Of a DNA stretch of 43,847 bases, positions 8,993-17,276 are shown piece after piece (position 1 is the stretch's first letter; each line of letters starts with the position of its first letter). The DNA lies in NCBI GenBank assembly GCA_036676475.1, contig JAKFCU010000115.1, positions 1-43,847 of the forward strand, in the 5' to 3' direction. A model generated the notes under the pieces. That model had not been told where the DNA came from and ran no database searches. It saw only the letters and a list, made by a program, of their open reading frames with translations. Made by a program: the position numbers and the translations under genes. This DNA comes from LC029 sp036676475. Its GTDB lineage: Bacteria; Bacillota; Bacilli; Aneurinibacillales; RAOX-1.

Positions 8993-9013
8993 TTACGAAA
9001 AAGGAGTTTAATT

Positions 9014-10111
9014 ATGTTCCATAGAAGTGAAACCAGAGCTGTAAAAGTAGGGAATCTCATAATTGGCGGGAGCAACGAAGTTATTATTCAGAGTATGACA
9101 ACGACGAAGACAGCAGATGTCAAGTCTACCGTTGAGCAGATCCATCGATTGGAAGAAGCGGGATGTCAGATCGTCCGTGTAACCGTTAATAACATGGAAG
9201 CAGCAGAGGCAATTAAAGAAATCAAAAAGCAAATACATATTCCGCTTGTCTCTGATATTCATTTCGATTACAAGCTAGCACTTAAAGCTATTGAGAACGG
9301 AATTGATAAAGTTAGAATTAATCCCGGAAATATCGGCAAGAAAGAAAAAGTAGAAGAAGTTGTAAGAGCATGTAAGGAAAGAGGCGTACCGATTCGAATC
9401 GGGGTTAATGCCGGTTCATTGGAGAAACACCTTTTGGATAAGTATGGATACCCGACAGCAGAAGCCATGGTGGAAAGTGCGCTGCACCATATTAAAATTC
9501 TGGAGGATTTAGACTTCCAGGATATTATTGTGTCGCTAAAGGCTTCTGATGTCATTTTGGCCAATGAAGCCTATACGAAGGCTGCCTCAGCTTTTTCCTA
9601 TCCACTCCATTTAGGAATTACGGAAGCAGGGACGCTTTTTTCAGGTACAATCAAAAGTGCCGCTGGGTTAGGTGTTTTGTTGTCTCAAGGAATTGGTTCC
9701 ACTATGCGCATTTCGCTAAGCGCTGATCCGGTAGAAGAAATCAAAGTATGTCGTGAACTGTTAAAAACTTTTGGGTTGGCCTCAAATGCGGCTACATTAA
9801 TTTCATGCCCTACCTGTGGTCGAATAGAAATTGACCTGATTTCCGTAGCAAATGAAATTGAAGATTACATTGCTAAAATTAAGGCACCTATTAAGGTAGC
9901 TGTATTAGGTTGTGCTGTGAATGGTCCGGGGGAAGCCAGGGAAGCCGATATTGGTATTGCAGGAGCACGTGGTGAGGGACTGCTCTTTCGCCATGGAGAA
10001 ATCGTAAGGAAGATTCCTGAGGATGTATTGGTGAAAGAACTGAAAAAGGAAATCGATGCATTAGCAGAAGAGTACACGAAAACTGGAGTTCTACCTCGGA
10101 GACATGAATAA
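9014..10111 (+). CDS. ispG: 4-hydroxy-3-methylbut-2-en-1-yl diphosphate synthase IspG (GcpE)
   Basis: IspG reduces the cyclodiphosphate intermediate of the non-mevalonate isoprenoid pathway using a [4Fe-4S] cluster. The N-terminal TIM barrel is followed by the cluster domain with Cys265, Cys268 (SCPTCGR) and Cys300 (GCAVNGPGE), and Glu307 as the fourth ligand. At 365 residues it has the length of the short bacterial form. AAGGAG lies about 8 nt before the ATG. It is alone, with its own possible promoter, a repeat in its leader and a terminator behind it. Confidence 0.96.
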   Translation: MFHRSETRAVKVGNLIIGGSNEVIIQSMTTTKTADVKSTVEQIHRLEEAGCQIVRVTVNNMEAAEAIKEIKKQIHIPLVSDIHFDYKLALKAIENGIDKVRINPGNIGKKEKVEEVVRACKERGVPIRIGVNAGSLEKHLLDKYGYPTAEAMVESALHHIKILEDLDFQDIIVSLKASDVILANEAYTKAASAFSYPLHLGITEAGTLFSGTIKSAAGLGVLLSQGIGSTMRISLSADPVEEIKVCRELLKTFGLASNAATLISCPTCGRIEIDLISVANEIEDYIAKIKAPIKVAVLGCAVNGPGEAREADIGIAGARGEGLLFRHGEIVRKIPEDVLVKELKKEIDALAEEYTKTGVLPRRHE

Positions 10112-10117
10112 GAAAAT

Positions 10118-10150
10118 AGGTCTTGCCTTTTATAAGGTAAGACCTTTCTT
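10118..10150 (+). terminator. intrinsic terminator after ispG
   Basis: AGGTCTT on the left pairs with AAGACCT on the right, extended by CCTT/AAGG, followed by TTCTT. Confidence 0.75.
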
Positions 10151-10179
10151 CCATATAGACAGGGAAAAGAGGATGACAG

Positions 10180-10428
10180 ATGAAAAAGAAAAACGTTCAA
10201 CAACAACAGAGAGAAAAAAAAGAACAAGGAACAACTCTTGGGGACTTGCTAGATAGCAAGCTAGCAGAGCAACTAAAGCAATTAAAGCAGGATAAGGAAG
10301 CGGAAATTAAGAAGCAAAGGGAAGAAGAAGCGGCGAAAAAACAATGGGAAGCGAAGCAAAAGGAAAAAAATAAAACCTTCGATGAATTACTTAACGAATC
10401 TAAACTTGATTGGAAAAAATTCAAGTAA
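10180..10428 (+). CDS. DUF3886 family protein (YqkE-like)
   Basis: An 82-residue, very charged protein: a Gln/Lys-rich start, a TLGDLLDSKL segment, a long Lys/Glu helix (about residues 30-66) and the ending FDELLNESKLDWKKFK. That ending and the TLGDLL motif are the marks of DUF3886, which includes B. subtilis YqkE. Function unknown. An AGAGGATGA site lies before the ATG. The Lys-rich central helix suggests nucleic-acid or ribosome contact, but this is speculation. Confidence 0.75.
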   Translation: MKKKNVQQQQREKKEQGTTLGDLLDSKLAEQLKQLKQDKEAEIKKQREEEAAKKQWEAKQKEKNKTFDELLNESKLDWKKFK

Positions 10429-10490
10429 ACATATTCCCATGCTCTATTGCGCAAAATAATACATATGTCTTGCGATTGGGAGGATAAAAG

Positions 10491-11711
10491 TTGAAGCGGA
10501 TTAGTTTATGGCTGTTCTTCTTGATTATGTTTGGTTATGCGAGTTCAACAAGTGCTGCATCTATTTATCAAGTATATCAAAACGACAAATGGCTAAAAAA
10601 CTTTGAGGAGAAAATGGAGGCTATTGTCTATGCGAAGCGATGGTCCCATTCGTCTGTCCGTCTAGAACAGCAATGGATTTGGAACAATTATCCTTACCAG
10701 ATTTATCAAAATGAAAAGTGGCTAAAAGAAATAGAAAGATATTCGGAAGCCATAGACTTCGCAAAAAAATGGGAGAATGCTTCGGTGCGTAAAATGCCTG
10801 GAGATGCATGGGTGTGGGATAATTACCCATTTGAGGTATATCTGGATAATCAGCTGTTGGATACGTTTCATCAATTGATCGAAGCAGTCGCTTTTTCCAA
10901 GAAAAAACTGGGCTCGATGGTAAAGCGTAAAGGCGACTCCTTTACCCTTTATGAAAATCAAGCACAGTATCAGGTATATCAGAATGAAAATCTCCTCCGA
11001 CAATTTACGAGTCTAAGTGCTGCCGTCACTTATGCGAAAAAATGGGATTACAGTCGAATCATTCGAAAGAAAGATCAAAAAGTTCTTTGGCAATATCGTG
11101 ATACGTTAAAAGGATTTACCTTACATCATGCTCCTCTTATTAAACAGAACCCGGAATTACCTCGCGGCTGTGAGGTAACATCTGTAGCGATGCTTCTAAA
11201 TGAAGGAGGAGTACCTGTCCATAAACTAGAGCTGGCGGAGCAAGTGGTCAAGGATCCTGCTCCGTTTAAGCGTTTAAAGAATGGAAGGGCAAGTTGGGGA
11301 GATCCGAATCGTGGGTTCTTGGGGAATATGTATGACCTATCTAAACCTGGATTAGGGGTTTATCATGAGCCATTATCATTTTTGATACATAGCCATACGA
11401 AAGGAAATGGTCTGGATCTAACAGGTATGGAATTCAAAGATGTGCTTTATTTTCTGGAAAAAGGTCATCCTATCGTGACGATTATCACTTCCCGTTTTCG
11501 CCCTGTTCACGATTGGGTGAGCTGGGAAGGACCCCGTGGATTGGTTAGGACCACTTACAGAGAGCATGCGGTTTTGTTAGTTGGTTATGACCATAAATAT
11601 GTATATGTCAATGATCCATTAAGCGGTCAAAAAAATCGAAAGCTGGATCGTTCTTCTTTTGAACAAGGATGGATACAAATGGGAAGACAAGCACTCACTT
11701 ATATGCGCTGA
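10491..11711 (+). CDS. secreted C39-family-like peptidase with four N-terminal repeats
   Basis: A 406-residue exported protein starting at a TTG preceded by GGGAGGA. Residues 1-23 form a signal peptide (hydrophobic LWLFFLIMFG, then STSAAS). Residues about 26-205 hold four repeats of about 45 residues, each with a YQVYQN-like start, an Ala/Lys YAKKW helix and an ending near W-x-NYP; the third is the most divergent. Residues about 210-400 are a papain-like C39 domain: Cys227 in RGCEVTSVAMLL, His359 in REHAVLLVGY and NDPLSG at 374-379. Such YvpB-type proteins act outside the cell, but their substrates are mostly unknown. The repeats probably bind wall or matrix. Confidence 0.8.
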   Translation: MKRISLWLFFLIMFGYASSTSAASIYQVYQNDKWLKNFEEKMEAIVYAKRWSHSSVRLEQQWIWNNYPYQIYQNEKWLKEIERYSEAIDFAKKWENASVRKMPGDAWVWDNYPFEVYLDNQLLDTFHQLIEAVAFSKKKLGSMVKRKGDSFTLYENQAQYQVYQNENLLRQFTSLSAAVTYAKKWDYSRIIRKKDQKVLWQYRDTLKGFTLHHAPLIKQNPELPRGCEVTSVAMLLNEGGVPVHKLELAEQVVKDPAPFKRLKNGRASWGDPNRGFLGNMYDLSKPGLGVYHEPLSFLIHSHTKGNGLDLTGMEFKDVLYFLEKGHPIVTIITSRFRPVHDWVSWEGPRGLVRTTYREHAVLLVGYDHKYVYVNDPLSGQKNRKLDRSSFEQGWIQMGRQALTYMR

Positions 11712-11880
11712 TTTTCACTCATAAGCTGATCCTGGTTGAATAGACTGAAGAATACCCTGATGGGCACAAGGATATTTGCTGGTGAAGGTTAGAGAATTCG
11801 ACATAGAGCACCAGCATTCAGATGAAGCCCAAAAGGATAACAGTTGCATTCCTGCAAGAAGAGAATTCGATATAGGAGGA
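11712..11880. other. unassigned stretch open on both strands
   Basis: Between the peptidase and the small membrane protein both strands stay open. On the plus strand the frame of the next gene runs back to 11776 (a GTG at 11782 has a distant AAGGA) and contains two near copies of AGAGAATTCGAYATAG at about 11797 and 11859. On the minus strand a 64-codon frame covers 11715-11909. Neither has a convincing start signal, so I leave it unassigned. Confidence 0.4.
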
Positions 11881-12093
11881 ATGCCACGAGATGAAGGAGG
11901 GATGGGCATATTTATTCAACTTGTCATCGGGATTACTTTGTTGTCATTTATCTTTCTTTGGCTATTCGACAGCTTTAAAGGGTACTTACATGAATATGAA
12001 AAAAAGCTGCTGCAAGACCATTTCTTCGATCGGATTAATAAGGAAAAGTATCTTGAAGAAGCAGGGTATAATGTAATGAATGATCCGTGGTAA
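11881..12093 (+). CDS. small single-pass membrane protein
   Basis: About 70 residues from the ATG at 11881, or 63 from the ATG at 11902. One membrane helix (IFIQLVIGITLLSFIFLWLF) is followed by an amphipathic, charged cytoplasmic tail ending YNVMNDPW. Both candidate ATGs are preceded by purine-rich sites (TAGGAGGA and GAAGGAGGG) but at too short a distance, so the start is uncertain; the frame is also open upstream to 11776. A terminator follows. I do not recognise the family. Confidence 0.55.
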   Translation: MPRDEGGMGIFIQLVIGITLLSFIFLWLFDSFKGYLHEYEKKLLQDHFFDRINKEKYLEEAGYNVMNDPW

Positions 12094-12113
12094 AGATTAT
12101 CTTATAGGTCAAA

Positions 12114-12139
12114 GGGCACCGTTAAGTTGGTGTCCTTTT
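12114..12139 (+). terminator. intrinsic terminator
   Basis: GGGCACC (12114-12120) pairs with GGTGTCC (12129-12135), followed by TTTTG. A decayed repeat starts about five bases later. Confidence 0.75.
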
Positions 12140-12143
12140 GTTA

Positions 12144-12180
12144 TACTTATAAGAAAGTATTGTTGGATGTGCTTTCCTTA
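12144..12180 (+). repeat. 51-bp interspersed repeat, internally deleted copy
   Basis: Starts TACTTATAAGAAAGTATT and ends GCTTTCCTTA, matching both ends of the family, but about 13 central bases are missing, including part of the hairpin. Confidence 0.45.
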
Positions 12181-12237
12181 CTAGACCTATTTCCTTTAGT
12201 GTACAATAAGGTAGGAATAATAAAGGGGTGAATCACG

Positions 12238-12960
12238 TTGAGTAACTATAAAACCATATTTTTTGATCTAGATAATACACTTTTTAGTTTTGATGAAATG
12301 TATAAAATGGTTTCTAAGGCTGCGGTTGAACACATTATGGGGAATCATGGAATGAAAGCTTCTTTTGAAGACTTTTATGTTACCTTCCGAAGCATTGCTG
12401 ATGAACTATATGTCGAATATGAATTGGGCACACGTACGATGGACAGCTATCGGGATGAGCGATGGCTGCGCACATTTCATCATTTTCAGATTCCTTTTAC
12501 AGACAAAACCCTGTTGGATTTAAATCAGTATATTTTGACCAACTATTTAGGGTATGTAAAACCGTTCGATGGGGTTCGATCGATTTTGGGGCATCTTCAT
12601 AAGCAAAATCCGATTGGCCTTATTACCAATGGACCAGTGGAAATGCAAATGAGTAAATTACAGCAAATGGATCTCCTTCACTTTTTTGATCCAAAGCTTA
12701 TCATTATTTCGGAGGAACTAGGGGTCAGTAAACCAAATCCTGACATTTTTCATTTAGCATTGGATAAGGCAGGGGTAAAAGCGTCCGAAGCCCTTCATAT
12801 TGGTGATTCCGTAAAGCATGATATAGCGGGTGCGAGTGGAGTGGGAATGGATTCTGCGTTAATTCATACTTCCTTTGGAATAGGAGAGGTCATACCGACT
12901 TATTGTTTCGAAAATTTCTTTGAAGCAGCCCAAACCTTGCTGGAAAATAACATGGTATAG
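12238..12960 (+). CDS. HAD-family noncanonical pyrimidine nucleotidase (YjjG type)
   Basis: A 240-residue HAD hydrolase. Motif I is FFDLDNTLF (Asp10 nucleophile and Asp12), motif II is LITNGP, motif III the Lys in GVSKPNPDIF, and motif IV HIGDSVKHD. The length, the N-terminal helical cap and the GPVEMQ segment fit the YjjG/YfnB group, which dephosphorylates pyrimidine nucleoside monophosphates, including damaged ones; the substrate here is inferred. It starts with TTG at 12238, preceded by AAGGGGTG. Only 26 bp separate it from topB, so they may be co-transcribed. Confidence 0.85.
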   Translation: MSNYKTIFFDLDNTLFSFDEMYKMVSKAAVEHIMGNHGMKASFEDFYVTFRSIADELYVEYELGTRTMDSYRDERWLRTFHHFQIPFTDKTLLDLNQYILTNYLGYVKPFDGVRSILGHLHKQNPIGLITNGPVEMQMSKLQQMDLLHFFDPKLIIISEELGVSKPNPDIFHLALDKAGVKASEALHIGDSVKHDIAGASGVGMDSALIHTSFGIGEVIPTYCFENFFEAAQTLLENNMV

Positions 12961-12986
12961 ATAAAGGGGTTAGGAGAGGGAAACAC

Positions 12987-15128
12987 ATGAAAACACTTGT
13001 CGTTGCAGAGAAACCTTCCATGGGAAGAACGATTGCTGCTGTAATAGAACCAAAGGGAAAAAATTACAAAACGTACATAGAAGGAGAAAGATACATTATT
13101 AGCTGGGCCATCGGTCATCTTTTGGAACTGGCTAATCCGGAAAAATATGATACTAGGTATAAAAAATGGTCCATGGATGATTTACCGATTATTCCTTCTT
13201 CATTTAAGCTTGTTCCTAATTATAAAACAAGAGATCAATTAAAAGTTATAGGGGATCTAGCTACACGTTCGAATATGATTATCAATGCCTGTGATGCCGG
13301 AAGAGAAGGCCAGTTGATTTTTCATCTTATTTTTCGGTATTTAAGGTTAAAACATTCTGTCAAACGTCTATGGATCTCAGACCTTACACCTGATACCATT
13401 CGTCAAGGTTTTCAGAATTTGAAGGAAGAATCCCATTATGCCAATTTAACAAAAGCTGCACAGGCGCGAAGCGAAGCGGATTGGTTGGTCGGAATTAATG
13501 GATCAAGAGCTTTAACCGTAAAATTTAATGATTTATTATCCGTAGGAAGAGTGCAAACCCCGGTATTGGCTCTCATTTATGATCGCCAATGGGAAATCGA
13601 AAACTTTCATCCGGAAACGTATTTTGAAGTATTCGCTGAATTTAAACAGGACACTGTCCACTATAAAGGAAAGTGGCAGGGTGAGAAATTGTCCGACAGA
13701 GGACAAGCAGAAGCTATTATGGTAAAAGTGAAAAATAAGGTAGGGAAGATTGAGAGCAATGTAACAAAAGATACCAAAGAGTACCCGTTTAAGCTTTATG
13801 ATTTAACCTTGCTTCAGAGGGAAGCGAATGCCCGGTATCATTTTTCTGCTAAAAAAACTTTAGATCTAGCCCAGGCTTTATACGAAAAGCACAAAGTGAT
13901 TACCTACCCAAGAACCAACTCCAATTATGTAACAGAGCAAAATATTCCCGAAATGCACCGAACGTTAGAAGTCCTTCGTGGAACAGATTATGGTAAGTGG
14001 GTGGACGGCGCTCAAAAACAGCTAGTCCATAAAAATAACAAGAGTATTTGTAATCCTTCCAAGGTAGAAGATCATCATGCAATCCTCCCGACCATCAAGA
14101 AGGCGGGAAAATTGTCCCCTGATGAACATAAACTATATGATCTGATTGTACGACGATTCTTAGCTCAGTTTTATCCACCTGCTGAATACAAGCTTCATAC
14201 GATCGTAAGCGTGGTGGAAGAAGAACGCTTTAAGACACAAGTAAAACAGCGAGTGATTGAGGGTTGGAAGGCCATCTATGCGGATTGGTCGAAGGTAAAG
14301 GATAAGGATAGGAAACAGCAGCAGGGCGAGGAACCTGAAGAAACAGATGCGAGTATAAACTTAAACCCAAACCAAGCGATCTATTGCAACAAGGTCAAGA
14401 TTGATCAAAAGGAAACTAAGCCCCCGTCTATGTATAATGAAGGAACACTTCTTAAAGCGATGGAGAGCGCAGGCAAGCAAGTAGAAGATGAGGAACTTCG
14501 GGAAGTAATGAAGGACTCCGGATTGGGAACTCCAGCGACCAGAGCAGCCATCATTGAGCGATTGAAGAAGGTAGGCTATATCGAATCTATGAAGCGTCAG
14601 ATGATGATAACTATAAAAGGTAGAAGTACCATTGAACGGATTCGCCAGGCGGGTATTCAATTATTGACTTCCCCTGAAATGACGGGCCAATGGGAGCGAA
14701 GGCTCCATGATATATCAAGAGGAACGGCCTCGGAATCCGGTTTTATGGAACGGGTAAAAACATTTGCCTCGTTTATAGTAGGTCAAGTGAAACAGCAGCC
14801 CTCCACTAAAGAATCCCTTGTATTAGCGACTCCCTCCCATACAAAAGAAACCAATCAGATCCCTTGTCCCAGAGAGGGCTGCCAAGGCCATATATTCACG
14901 GGGAAAAAAGCATATGGCTGCAGTTTGTATAAAGAAGGATGTAAATTTGTAGTCTGGAAGCAAAATTTCGGAAAAAGTCTAACTCCCAATATGGTCAAAG
15001 ATTTGATAATTAAGGGAAAAACAAATAAATTAAAATTTACAAGCAAGAATGGAAACCCTTATGAAGCGAAAATTGTATTAAAAGATAAAAATTCGGGACA
15101 ATTAGAACTAGAGTTCATAAAATCATAA
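12987..15128 (+). CDS. topB: DNA topoisomerase III (type IA)
   Basis: A 713-residue type IA topoisomerase that passes one DNA strand through a transient break and decatenates single-stranded regions. The TOPRIM domain starts KTLVVAEKPSMGR and has DAGREGQ at 103-109. The catalytic tyrosine is Tyr307 in ITYPRTNS. Conserved LSVGRVQTP and GLGTPATRA segments are present. The C-terminal region carries a Cys-containing zinc-type module (IPCPREGCQGHI, later CSLYKEGCKF). Length and layout fit bacterial TopB. It is followed 20 bp later by NAD kinase. Confidence 0.93.
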   Translation: MKTLVVAEKPSMGRTIAAVIEPKGKNYKTYIEGERYIISWAIGHLLELANPEKYDTRYKKWSMDDLPIIPSSFKLVPNYKTRDQLKVIGDLATRSNMIINACDAGREGQLIFHLIFRYLRLKHSVKRLWISDLTPDTIRQGFQNLKEESHYANLTKAAQARSEADWLVGINGSRALTVKFNDLLSVGRVQTPVLALIYDRQWEIENFHPETYFEVFAEFKQDTVHYKGKWQGEKLSDRGQAEAIMVKVKNKVGKIESNVTKDTKEYPFKLYDLTLLQREANARYHFSAKKTLDLAQALYEKHKVITYPRTNSNYVTEQNIPEMHRTLEVLRGTDYGKWVDGAQKQLVHKNNKSICNPSKVEDHHAILPTIKKAGKLSPDEHKLYDLIVRRFLAQFYPPAEYKLHTIVSVVEEERFKTQVKQRVIEGWKAIYADWSKVKDKDRKQQQGEEPEETDASINLNPNQAIYCNKVKIDQKETKPPSMYNEGTLLKAMESAGKQVEDEELREVMKDSGLGTPATRAAIIERLKKVGYIESMKRQMMITIKGRSTIERIRQAGIQLLTSPEMTGQWERRLHDISRGTASESGFMERVKTFASFIVGQVKQQPSTKESLVLATPSHTKETNQIPCPREGCQGHIFTGKKAYGCSLYKEGCKFVVWKQNFGKSLTPNMVKDLIIKGKTNKLKFTSKNGNPYEAKIVLKDKNSGQLELEFIKS

Positions 15129-15148
15129 ACGGAGAGTGGAGAAATATT

Positions 15149-15958
15149 ATGTACTTTGCTGTGATTAGCCGGGGAGACGCCTTGTCAGAGACGAAAAAGG
15201 AACAAGTGATTACCTACTTGAATGGTAAGGGATATCACTATGACTGTGATCATCCAGAAATCGTCATTGCGATCGGCGGGGATGGAACGGTTCTACAAGC
15301 GTTTCAAACCTATAAAAATCAATTGGATAAGGTAGGATTTATTGCTTATAATACAGGACATCTTGGCTTTTATTCTGATTGGGATGATGTTGAATCATTG
15401 TTGGAAGCTATTGTCACTCAAAACTTAATTACAGTACTGTATCCGCTTGTCCAAGTAAAGGTTGAAGAGGAAACGGCTTCATCGCTCTATCTAGCACTCA
15501 ATGATTTTACTATAAAAGGGGTAAAAGGTGCGGTTCAAATGGAAGTATGTTTAAATGATCAACATTTTGAATCGTTTAAAGGGGATGGTCTTTGTGTTTC
15601 CAGTCCCTCAGGCAGCACGGGATACAATAAAAGCCTTGGCGGTGCTATTGTTCATCCGTTTTTAGAAATTATTCAGCTTAGTGAAATGGCATCCATTAAT
15701 AACCGCGTATACAGAACCATTGGTTCATCATTAGTAATTCCTAAGCACCATATATTATCCCTTCAACCCAAACCTGATTCGTATATGATCTCTATAGATC
15801 ATGAATCATTTGTCAAGGATGCCCTCAGGCAAATCACGTGTTGTGTGGCCCAGGAGAAAATTCAATTTCTTCGGTGCCGTTCCTTTCCTTTTTGGAATCG
15901 AGTAACAGAAGCCTTTATTTCGAACGATCAGCATGAAACCTGTTCAGATAAGAATTAA
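15149..15958 (+). CDS. nadK: NAD kinase
   Basis: NAD kinase phosphorylates NAD+ to NADP+. The signature GGDGT is at residues 43-47, followed by NTGHLGFY, a LNDFTIKG segment and the NAD-binding loop GDGLCVSSPSGSTGYNKS. At 269 residues it has the length of the Bacillus enzymes (PpnKA/PpnKB). A GGAGAGTGGAG site lies upstream of the ATG. It lies 20 bp after topB and is followed by a strong terminator, closing the 12.2-16 kb block. Confidence 0.94.
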   Translation: MYFAVISRGDALSETKKEQVITYLNGKGYHYDCDHPEIVIAIGGDGTVLQAFQTYKNQLDKVGFIAYNTGHLGFYSDWDDVESLLEAIVTQNLITVLYPLVQVKVEEETASSLYLALNDFTIKGVKGAVQMEVCLNDQHFESFKGDGLCVSSPSGSTGYNKSLGGAIVHPFLEIIQLSEMASINNRVYRTIGSSLVIPKHHILSLQPKPDSYMISIDHESFVKDALRQITCCVAQEKIQFLRCRSFPFWNRVTEAFISNDQHETCSDKN

Positions 15959-16006
15959 GATCATTACAGCTTACTGTGTGAATAGATCACAACTACCTTT
16001 CATAGA

Positions 16007-16048
16007 AAAGGATAAAGTTTAACCAAAATGGGCTTTATCCTTTTTTTG
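16007..16048 (+). terminator. intrinsic terminator after NAD kinase
   Basis: AAGGATAAAG pairs with CTTTATCCTT across a 14-base loop, followed by TTTTT. Confidence 0.85.
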
Positions 16049-16065
16049 TTAGTTTTAAAAAAGTC

Positions 16066-16094
16066 TTGCACGATAAATGAATACATGATATTTT
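16066..16094 (+). promoter_or_regulatory. possible sigma-A promoter for speD
   Basis: TTGCAC at 16066-16071 and TATTTT at 16089-16094 with a 17-base spacer. A start near 16101 would give a leader of about 113 nt. Confidence 0.5.
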
Positions 16095-16111
16095 AATCAT
16101 TGTGATACAAA

Positions 16112-16212
16112 TTAGGAACCAGGATTCACTCAAGGAAATTCTCCTCGGTGATAGTGAATGGCGTAGGTCCTAGCGATATCGATTAACTATATTAGGCTAG
16201 GAGGGGGGACCG
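16112..16212 (+). promoter_or_regulatory. structured speD leader, candidate translational switch
   Basis: Three nested helices can form: AGGAACC (16114-16120) with GGTCCT (16166-16171, one bulge), ATTCACT (16124-16130) with AGTGAAT (16153-16159), and AGGA (16133-16136) with TCCT (16142-16145). The right arm of the outer helix can pair elsewhere instead: CCTAGC (16169-16174) with GCTAGG (16196-16201), or GGTCC (16166-16170) with GGACC (16207-16211). Both alternatives close around the GGAGGGGGG ribosome binding site at 16200-16208. This is the arrangement of a translation-controlling riboswitch or protein-bound leader. I match it to no known family. Confidence 0.5.
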
Positions 16213-16213
16213 A

Positions 16214-16621
16214 ATGATGGAATACTCTACTTTCGGAAGACATGTTGCAATTGACACTTGGGGTGTAGACTTTGATTTACTAAACAATGCAGAAGTGCTT
16301 CAACACCATATGGTAGAAGCTGCTGAGGCATGTGGAGCGACTGTATTAAGTGTGCAATCTAGGCAATTTGATCCTCAGGGGGCTACAGTTCTGGTTCTAT
16401 TATCGGAAAGTCATCTATCCATTCATACTTATCCTGAAAGAGGCTTTGCCGCATTAGATTGCTATACGTGTGGTGAAACCGTTGATCCTGAAGTCGCGAT
16501 TGAATATATGGTGAAAATTTTGAATCCAGAAAAGACATATGCACGTAAATTGATACGTGGTGTTGGGGAAATGGAAGTTGTAACACTAGACTTAGTCAAG
16601 GAAACTATTCCTGTTAAATAA
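16214..16621 (+). CDS. speD: S-adenosylmethionine decarboxylase proenzyme
   Basis: The enzyme decarboxylates AdoMet to supply aminopropyl groups for spermidine. The chain cleaves itself between Glu65 and Ser66 (LSESHLSIHTYPE) to make the pyruvoyl cofactor; His71 and Cys86 in YTCGE are the other conserved catalytic residues. At 135 residues it is the small class 1b form (B. subtilis SpeD/SpeH). Two adjacent ATGs at 16214 and 16217 follow an unusually G-rich site. No spermidine synthase gene is in the window. The structured leader suggests control of translation. Confidence 0.95.
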   Translation: MMEYSTFGRHVAIDTWGVDFDLLNNAEVLQHHMVEAAEACGATVLSVQSRQFDPQGATVLVLLSESHLSIHTYPERGFAALDCYTCGETVDPEVAIEYMVKILNPEKTYARKLIRGVGEMEVVTLDLVKETIPVK

Positions 16622-16631
16622 GAAAATGCTC

Positions 16632-16657
16632 TAGCCACCCATGCAGGTGGCTTTTTC
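16632..16657 (+). terminator. intrinsic terminator after speD
   Basis: AGCCACC pairs with GGTGGCT across a 6-base loop, followed by TTTTCC. Confidence 0.85.
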
Positions 16658-16748
16658 CAATATTTACTTTAGATTTCATATGATAGGTATGATAGAATAA
16701 ATAAAAAGGACCTCTTCACCACATTAATATAGAATGGGACGTGATGAA

Positions 16749-17144
16749 ATGAATCACATCTTTCTTTTATCTGAAAGTCCTGATATCCAATTGAAGACCA
16801 ATATCGTAGCTGGAGAAGAAACGGTCGATGTTCGCCAATGTATGAATGACGATTGCATTGGTTGGTCAAAGAACCTAGAAATAGAAGTTTGTCCGCTTTG
16901 TCAATCGAAAATGGTATTATCGAAAAAAATAACACCGCAAATTCGCGCCGTGAATTCTTGTCGAAACTGTTTTTATCTCATAAAATCAGAAAATCTTTGT
17001 ATGATCAAAGAGAAGAAGCTTTCTTTTCAAGCCAGTGATTTTTCTGAAGCCTGTGATTCATATAAACTAGAACGCAAAGCAAGAAAGAGAGAACGTATAG
17101 AAAAAGAAAGCTTTACCGAGAAATGGAAAGAAAAGACCTGCTAA
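16749..17144 (+). CDS. unknown Cys-rich protein with zinc-binding pairs
   Basis: A protein of 131 residues from the ATG at 16749 (an ATG at 16734 adds five). Cysteines come in groups: CMNDDC and CPLC about 16 residues apart form one likely zinc ribbon, CRNC and a later single Cys may form another. The C-terminal 25 residues are a very basic helix (KLERKARKRERIEKE). Such a layout would suit nucleic-acid or protein contact, but I recognise no family. A ribosome binding site is weak (GTGATG). The terminator overlaps its stop. Confidence 0.7.
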   Translation: MNHIFLLSESPDIQLKTNIVAGEETVDVRQCMNDDCIGWSKNLEIEVCPLCQSKMVLSKKITPQIRAVNSCRNCFYLIKSENLCMIKEKKLSFQASDFSEACDSYKLERKARKRERIEKESFTEKWKEKTC

Positions 17145-17159
17145 TCAGCAGGTCTTTTT
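17134..17159 (+). terminator. intrinsic terminator
   Basis: GACCTGC pairs with GCAGGTC across a 6-base loop, followed by TTTTT. The stop codon of the preceding gene lies in the loop. Confidence 0.85.
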
Positions 17160-17276
17160 GCATCTGCTAAAGAAGAACTTGACTACCATTCCGAATAGGC
17201 TCCGATAGAAGCTTATCTTATGGGAAAATATAGGTGGTTACAGCATGTAAATCTTAATAAAATATAAGCGTTTTCA
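17160..17276. other. non-coding stretch before the short-RNA promoter
   Basis: No gene seen. The bases 17198-17222, running from TAGGCT to CTTAT, loosely resemble the 3' half of the 51-bp repeat and also follow a terminator, but the match is too weak to call. Confidence 0.3.

Noticed and set aside
11715..11909. A 64-codon minus-strand frame between the peptidase and the small membrane protein
   Set aside because: No usable start signal, overlaps the plus-strand gene start, and I recognise nothing in the product.
17198..17222. A possible further decayed copy of the 51-bp repeat
   Set aside because: Only about half the bases over a short stretch fit; the left half is not recognisable.
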